DNA of 9,573 nucleotides from Acidobacteriota bacterium. GTDB taxonomy: Bacteria > Acidobacteriota > Terriglobia > Terriglobales > Acidobacteriaceae. Below, one piece after another: positions 6,001 to 9,573 of the stretch. The stretch covers positions 1-9,573 of the forward strand of contig JAKART010000055.1 of NCBI GenBank assembly GCA_021819255.1, read 5' to 3'. A program made the position numbers and the translations under genes. Numbering within the stretch: the stretch's first letter is position 1; the number at the start of each line of letters is the position of its first letter. A model generated the notes under the pieces. The model was not told the DNA's origin and made no database searches. It saw nothing but the letters and a program-made list of their open reading frames with translations.

Positions 6001-7161
6001 ATGATGAAATCCATCCCCGCCCTGTTATTGCTGGCCGCTAGCGCCGCACCGGCCCAGACCCCTGCTCCTGCGCCGGCTGCTGCCGCGCCGGCCCGGACGC
6101 AAGCGCCCTCCCCAACCCTTCCCCCCGCAGCGATCTTGACCGTCAGCTCCAATCTGGTGGTTGTTCCGGCGCTGGTCCGCACCAAGAACGGCCGACTGGT
6201 GTACACGCTCAAGGCCAGTGACTTCGTTCTTACCGATGATGGCGTAGCGCAGAAGATTCACCTGGAGCAGGACACGGGCTCTCAGCCCATGGCCATGGTC
6301 ATCGTGGTGCAGACCGGCGGTGACGCAGCCGTTCACCTGGAGCAGTACCAGCATCTTGGCCCGCTGCTGGAAAACATGCTGGGATCGATCCAGCATCGCG
6401 TCGCGGTGGTCGGCTTTGACAGCACGCCCATTCTCCTGCACGGTTTCACCTCCAACCTGGACTACATCAACCATTCTCTGGACACGCTGTTCCCCGGCGA
6501 TCCCCACGCCGCTGTCTTCGACGCCATCGTCTACGCCGTCAAGCTGCTGGCCCAGCAGCCGACCACCTATCGCCGCTCTATCCTTCTGCTCTCGCAGACC
6601 ACCGACGACGGGAGCCAGACCTCGCTGCTGGAAGCGCTGCACGCCATCAGCGACACCAACACCGTGATCTACAGCGTGGGCTTCCATACCACCGCCACAG
6701 AGAGCCGAAAGGAGGCTGAGAAGTTTGGCTCCGATGAGCCTGGACCACAGCACGGCTGCTTCAGCCGGGATATGGGCAAGGATGCGAACGGCAAGCCCAT
6801 CCAGCCCACGGAAAGCGCCGCGGCGCAGGACGTGAACTGCGTCGAGGAGCTTCTGCCGCCCCTCCGCCTGGCGCATATCGCTGAGATCGCCGCCCGCCGC
6901 GCCCTGCACCGGAACATCTCCGCATCGGTCGCCCACCTGACTGGCGGCGAGTACTTCAAGTTCAAGAACGCCAAGACCCTCGACCAGGATCTGTTGACCA
7001 TTGCCAACCATATTCCCAACCGCTACGTCCTCACCTTCCAGCCAAGCGCGCCGACTCCAGGCTTCCACAGCATCGTGCTGTCAGTGGATTACAAGGATCT
7101 CTCGGTCGATGCCCGCAACGGTTACTGGGTGAACCCGGACCAGGGCGCCGCCACGCCCTGA
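6001..7161 (+). CDS. secreted VWA-like protein (Acidobacteria VWFA-related type) with degenerate MIDAS
   Basis: A 386-residue exported protein. It has a signal peptide (MMKSIPALLLLAASAAPA, likely cut before Q19), then an Ala/Pro-rich linker to about residue 45. A short beta-rich segment follows, including VVVPALVRTKNG and ASDFVLTDDG (about 48-90), as in the 'VWFA-related Acidobacterial domain' family. The VWA-like fold spans about 97-232 and a C-terminal strand region ends in ARNGYWV. In normal VWA domains a metal sits in DxSxS, a Thr and a Asp; here these positions read QTGGD (104-108), A170 and Q199, so metal binding looks lost. Only two cysteines exist (C253, C280), bracketing a polar insert that could be disulfide-closed in the periplasm. 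There is no Shine-Dalgarno before ATG 6001, and an in-frame TAA at 5971 rules out an upstream start. An extracytoplasmic protein-binding role is inference. The next gene is convergent. Confidence 0.85.
   Translation: MMKSIPALLLLAASAAPAQTPAPAPAAAAPARTQAPSPTLPPAAILTVSSNLVVVPALVRTKNGRLVYTLKASDFVLTDDGVAQKIHLEQDTGSQPMAMVIVVQTGGDAAVHLEQYQHLGPLLENMLGSIQHRVAVVGFDSTPILLHGFTSNLDYINHSLDTLFPGDPHAAVFDAIVYAVKLLAQQPTTYRRSILLLSQTTDDGSQTSLLEALHAISDTNTVIYSVGFHTTATESRKEAEKFGSDEPGPQHGCFSRDMGKDANGKPIQPTESAAAQDVNCVEELLPPLRLAHIAEIAARRALHRNISASVAHLTGGEYFKFKNAKTLDQDLLTIANHIPNRYVLTFQPSAPTPGFHSIVLSVDYKDLSVDARNGYWVNPDQGAATP
7141..7160 (+). terminator. hairpin with short T-run at the end of the VWA-like gene
   Basis: CAGGGCG (7141-7147), loop CCGCCA and CGCCCTG (7154-7160) form a 7-bp GC stem that overlaps the TGA stop and is followed by AAGTTTT. 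It fits a modest intrinsic terminator for the plus-strand gene. In the other direction no T-run follows, so the minus-strand operon has no visible terminator in the 47-bp gap. Confidence 0.35.
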
Positions 7162-7208
7162 AGTTTTGAAAAGACGCGCGGAGGAAACTCGCAAGGCGCC
7201 GCCACGCT

Positions 7209-7586
7209 TCAGCGGCCACGAAATTGGTGAATCAAGCGCCGATCGCGTTTGGAAGGCCGCGAGGGAGGCGCCGGCTCCCCGGCATGGAGAAGCTTGCGTT
7301 CCGCAGCCGCCCTGTCTCGCGCCTGGCGGCTCTCTTCGGTCTCCCTGTAGAGCGTCTGCGCCACTGCCGCCGGTCCGCGCACCTGGCTGAGCGCCAGCAC
7401 ATCGATCGTGAACTCGCCGCCCTCGTTGCGCACCTGCAGGCGATCTCCAACGCGCACCTCGCGCGCCGCCTTGGCCGGCGCGGCGTTGAACTGCACCCGC
7501 CCCAGTTCGCAGGCTTTGGACGCCAGAGCGCGGCTCTTATAGAACCTTGCCGCCCACAACCATTTGTCGAGCCGTACACCGTTCAA
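7209..7586 (-). CDS. hslR: Hsp15-type S4 RNA-binding protein
   Basis: A 125-residue cytoplasmic RNA-binding protein. The S4 domain is at the N-terminus: VRLDKWLWAARFYKSRALA (residues 4-22), then GRVQFN and VRVGDRLQV. After it come the family's second-half marks: RGPAAVAQTLYRETEES (about 70-86) and the basic tail RPSKRDRR. E. coli Hsp15 (133 aa) binds 50S subunits that carry a stalled peptidyl-tRNA and helps recycle them; that role is inferred here from family. The start is TTG at 7586. Its AGGAG (7594-7598) is 7 nt upstream, and RLDKW follows within five residues as in homologues. TTG overlaps the miaA TGA as TTGA, so translation is probably coupled. It is the last gene of the minus-strand group. 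Confidence 0.9.
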   Translation of the reverse strand: MNGVRLDKWLWAARFYKSRALASKACELGRVQFNAAPAKAAREVRVGDRLQVRNEGGEFTIDVLALSQVRGPAAVAQTLYRETEESRQARDRAAAERKLLHAGEPAPPSRPSKRDRRLIHQFRGR

Positions 7587-8590
7587 AGTCTCGCTCCTGT
7601 CCCGCTCCGGCCTGGACTCTCACCGGCGCGTCCTGCCGGCAGGCTGCACGCCAGGGCCAGCGCCTCCTCCTGCACCTGCTGCTCGTCGCCAAAGCCTGCC
7701 AGCCAGTGCATCTCCGTGGTGCGGCGAAACCAGGTTCCCTGGCGCTTGGCATAGTTGCGGTGCCCCTGCTGGGCCTTCGCCACCGCTGCATCCAGGGTAA
7801 GCTCCCCGCGCAGCACGGCCATCGCCTGGGCATAGCCCAGCGCCCTCAGACTCCGGCAACCATCCCCGTAGCGCTCGCGCAGCATCTCTGTCTCCTGCAG
7901 CAGGCCGTGCTCAAACATCTCCGCCGCGCGGGCGTTGATCCGGGCATATAACCGCCGGCGAATCTCCGCGGAGTGCAGCGGAGCCAGCCCAATCTGCAGC
8001 ACGCGATAGCCCCGCAGCGGATCGCGTCCCACCTTCCACTGCTCGGTCTGCGGATGGCGCGCAGACAGGGTCACCTCGATGCTGCGAATCAGCTTGGGCT
8101 CATCGTGAGCATGGATGAGCGCCGCGGCGTGCGGATCAAGCCGCTGCAGCAGGCGATGCAGCCAGGTTGATCCCTTCCGTTCCGCCCGCCCCCGCAGACG
8201 CTCACGCAGCGCTTCGTCACGCCGAGGAGCCGGAGCCAGCCCCTCCAGCAGCGCACGCAGGTAAAGTCCGGTTCCACCGGTGACGATCGGCATCCGGCCC
8301 CGGTCTCGAATCCCGGCCAACGCCTCCCGGGCATGGCGAGCGTAGTCCCCCGCCGTACACACCTCATCCGGCCAATACAGATCGATGCCATGATGTGCAA
8401 TCCGCCGTCGTTCCTCGGCCGTGGGCTTGGCGCTGCCGATCTCCAGCAGACGATAGACGGCCACGGAGTCGCAACTGACGATCTCGCCCTCCAACTCCTC
8501 GGCCAGCCGCAGCGCCAAAGCGGTCTTTCCGCTGGCCGTAGGCCCGGCAAGCACCAGCAGCGGATACAGGCTCTCCTCCAGCGCTGTCAC
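7583..8590 (-). CDS. miaA: tRNA dimethylallyltransferase
   Basis: Transfers a dimethylallyl group from DMAPP to N6 of A37 in tRNAs that read UNN codons, the first step to ms2i6A. The 335-residue protein begins VTALEESLY, with the P-loop GPTASGKT at 16-23. DSVAVYR (41-47) contains the catalytic Asp of the family, then GSAKPT, the substrate-channel segment GGTGLYLRALLEG, RSIEV, SLRALGYAQAM and the tRNA-binding C-terminal QGHRNYAKRQGTWFRR. Length is close to the usual 300-330. I chose GTG 8590 because GGAGG lies 5 nt upstream and the P-loop then falls near residue 16. A GTG at 8683 would add 31 Arg-rich residues and overlap the upstream gene. The gene sits 80 bp after the small membrane-protein gene and overlaps hslR by 4 bp, so co-transcription is likely. 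Confidence 0.96.
   Translation of the reverse strand: MTALEESLYPLLVLAGPTASGKTALALRLAEELEGEIVSCDSVAVYRLLEIGSAKPTAEERRRIAHHGIDLYWPDEVCTAGDYARHAREALAGIRDRGRMPIVTGGTGLYLRALLEGLAPAPRRDEALRERLRGRAERKGSTWLHRLLQRLDPHAAALIHAHDEPKLIRSIEVTLSARHPQTEQWKVGRDPLRGYRVLQIGLAPLHSAEIRRRLYARINARAAEMFEHGLLQETEMLRERYGDGCRSLRALGYAQAMAVLRGELTLDAAVAKAQQGHRNYAKRQGTWFRRTTEMHWLAGFGDEQQVQEEALALACSLPAGRAGESPGRSGTGARL
7594..7598 (-). promoter_or_regulatory. Shine-Dalgarno AGGAG inside the miaA 3' end, supporting the TTG start of hslR
   Basis: On the minus strand AGGAG is followed by a 7-nt spacer and then TTG (7586-7584). It lies within the last codons of miaA and supports an unusual TTG start with stop/start overlap. Confidence 0.65.
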
Positions 8591-8595
8591 TCGAA

Positions 8596-8600
8596 CCTCC
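8596..8600 (-). promoter_or_regulatory. Shine-Dalgarno GGAGG deciding the miaA start
   Basis: On the minus strand GGTGGAGG is followed by TTCGA and GTG (8590-8588). This strong site with a 5-nt spacer is the reason for the shorter miaA start. Confidence 0.7.
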
Positions 8601-8670
8601 ACCTGCCGCCACGCGCCCCCTGGAGCGGTTCGTCTGCGCCGCCAGCCGCGGTCTTGAATCCTGCGCGTCC

Positions 8671-8970
8671 CTACGGCCGCCACCAGCCATGGACAAAGAC
8701 TCGATCCAGTCCCGAGCGGACGATGCTGATCGAGAGCGCCAGCAGAGCCATCAGCAAAAGACCGCGCACGACACTGCGGCGCTCCTTCTGCTCCCGCTCC
8801 CTGCAGTAGACCTCATAAGCCTCACGCCGGCGCTTCATTGCCGGCGTAAGCTGGGGCAGCCGGGGCGGCGCCGCGCGATGCCGAACCTGTCGCCAGGGGT
8901 GAACTTGCATGGGCAGACCCTCCTGACTCCCTTGGCGCTTTGGCAAAGACTTGGGAACTTCGTCTTCCAT
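8671..8970 (-). CDS. small single-pass membrane protein, unknown function
   Basis: A 99-residue protein from ATG 8970, which has GGAG (8979-8982) 8 nt upstream; the frame stays open to about 9120 but would then overlap the TonB-like gene. The N-terminal two-thirds is basic and Pro-rich. It is followed by a charged stretch KRRREAYEVYCREREQKERR (46-65), probably helical, and one hydrophobic segment at about 67-84 (GLLLMALLALSISIV). The short tail ends GWWRP. Strong positive charge before the segment predicts the N-terminus in the cytoplasm and a short tail outside. I do not recognise the family. Position between a TonB-like gene and miaA, on the same strand with short gaps (94 and 80 bp), suggests shared transcription but gives no function. 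It may be a lineage-specific protein. Confidence 0.65.
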   Translation of the reverse strand: MEDEVPKSLPKRQGSQEGLPMQVHPWRQVRHRAAPPRLPQLTPAMKRRREAYEVYCREREQKERRSVVRGLLLMALLALSISIVRSGLDRVFVHGWWRP

Positions 8971-9064
8971 CACACTGTCTCCGCTCCGCTGCATCCGGTT
9001 TGCGGGAGAGTTGCACGGCGTTCGCTCAACCGAGGACGAGAGAAAAACTCGCTCTGCCGGCGGA

Positions 9065-9573
9065 TCACTGTGTTCCCTCATTGACCAGGAAGTGAATCCG
9101 AAGTTCAAGATTCGGCCCATGGAACTGCCGCGGCAAAGGCGGGAACTGTCCCACTCCCGTAATCGAACCCCAGGCCGCGCGATTCAATGCATCATCGTGG
9201 CTGGAACCATCCAGATGCATCGCCGCAATGGTTCCATCCGGATTGATCGTGAAGCGGATCATCGTCATGCCACTCTTGTTCAAGGGCGGCTGCGTCTCTT
9301 CCGGCAGCAGCGGGATCCACTGCTCGTAGATCTCTTGAAGAATGCGCTGAATGTAAGGGTTGAAGTTCACTCCCTGGGTATCGGAGAGGATCTCCACACC
9401 GCTGCCGGTCTGCGCGCCCCTGACGTTGCCGCCAATGCCCTGATTGCGATTCTGATTCGCCCTCTGCGATCCCTGCATCGCCTGTTGCATCTGGTCTCGG
9501 GGCGTCTGCGGAATCAGGAAGCTCGGCCGCAGCGGCTGGGGAGTGGGAGCATTGGGCACCGGCTGGTTGGAGC
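9065..9573 (-). CDS. TonB-family C-terminal domain protein (5' end outside window)
   Basis: The frame is open to the right edge, so the gene is incomplete; a GTG at 9559 lies inside it and is unlikely to be the true start. The visible part begins with a Pro-rich stretch, then a Gln/Asn-rich linker (QMQQAMQGSQRANQNRNQG). The final 100 residues form a TonB/TolA-like C-terminal domain. The domain has FNPYIQRILQEIYEQWIPLLP (a helix leading into the conserved W-x-P segment), then IRFTINPDGTIAAMHLDGSS, an alanine-bearing helix, and FPPLPRQF with a last strand LELRIHFLV. TonB-type domains span the periplasm and contact outer-membrane receptors; the Pro-rich region fits a periplasmic spacer. An N-terminal membrane anchor is expected beyond the window. 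Which receptor it serves is unknown. It heads the visible minus-strand group. Confidence 0.82.
   Translation of the reverse strand, partial: SNQPVPNAPTPQPLRPSFLIPQTPRDQMQQAMQGSQRANQNRNQGIGGNVRGAQTGSGVEILSDTQGVNFNPYIQRILQEIYEQWIPLLPEETQPPLNKSGMTMIRFTINPDGTIAAMHLDGSSHDDALNRAAWGSITGVGQFPPLPRQFHGPNLELRIHFLVNEGTQ

Noticed and set aside
6025..7068. A 347-codon minus-strand frame opposite the VWA-like gene
   Set aside because: No domain and no ribosome site; the sense frame has a signal peptide and VWA-like fold.
7144..7207. 13-bp direct repeat GGCGCCGCCACGC at 7144-7156 and 7195-7207
   Set aside because: GC-rich and low in complexity, one copy lies within codons of the VWA-like gene; likely chance or minor slippage, with no target-site or att-like context.
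8591..8683. Longer miaA start at GTG 8683
   Set aside because: It would add an Arg-rich, unconserved stretch and overlap the preceding gene, while GTG 8590 has a GGAGG 5 nt upstream and the expected P-loop position.

Overview
The window is high-GC bacterial chromosome, about two-thirds GC by eye. The best guess is an Acidobacteriota member of the Terriglobia type. That rests on a secreted von Willebrand A-like protein resembling the 'VWFA-related, Acidobacteria' family, a Pro-rich lipoprotein with an IPAGT/glycine-zipper C-terminus, and kbl/rel sequences that fit this group. It is an inference from protein style; no rRNA or other marker is present.

Layout. 1-252: 3' end of an IS481-type transposase, cut by the window edge. 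250-365: a 116-bp imperfect palindrome with perfect 17-bp arms. 479-3040 (+): bifunctional (p)ppGpp synthetase/hydrolase (rel), with a possible 116-residue N-terminal extension. 3037-4278 (-): a PLP-dependent glycine C-acetyltransferase/BioF-like enzyme (kbl), convergent with rel and overlapping it by 4 bp at the stops. 4562-5695 (+): a lipoprotein with 18-bp in-frame tandem repeats. 5696-6000: a 305-bp gap with only weak signals. 6001-7161 (+): a secreted VWA-like protein whose metal-binding (MIDAS) residues are all replaced. 7209-9573 (-): a likely operon transcribed right to left: TonB-like C-terminal domain protein (partial), a 99-aa single-pass membrane protein, miaA, and an Hsp15-type S4 RNA-binding protein.

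How the genes fit together. Two themes appear: stress and translation (rel, miaA, hslR) and cell envelope (lipoprotein, VWA-like protein, TonB-like protein, small membrane protein). miaA and hslR are tightly coupled by a TTGA stop/start overlap. The rest looks like ordinary core chromosome with one mobile-element scar at the left edge. I see no rRNA, tRNA, CRISPR array, phage module or recognisable defence system, and no convincing new multi-gene system. The items most worth a second look are the palindromic element beside the IS, the rel N-terminus, the MIDAS-less VWA protein and the repeat-bearing lipoprotein.
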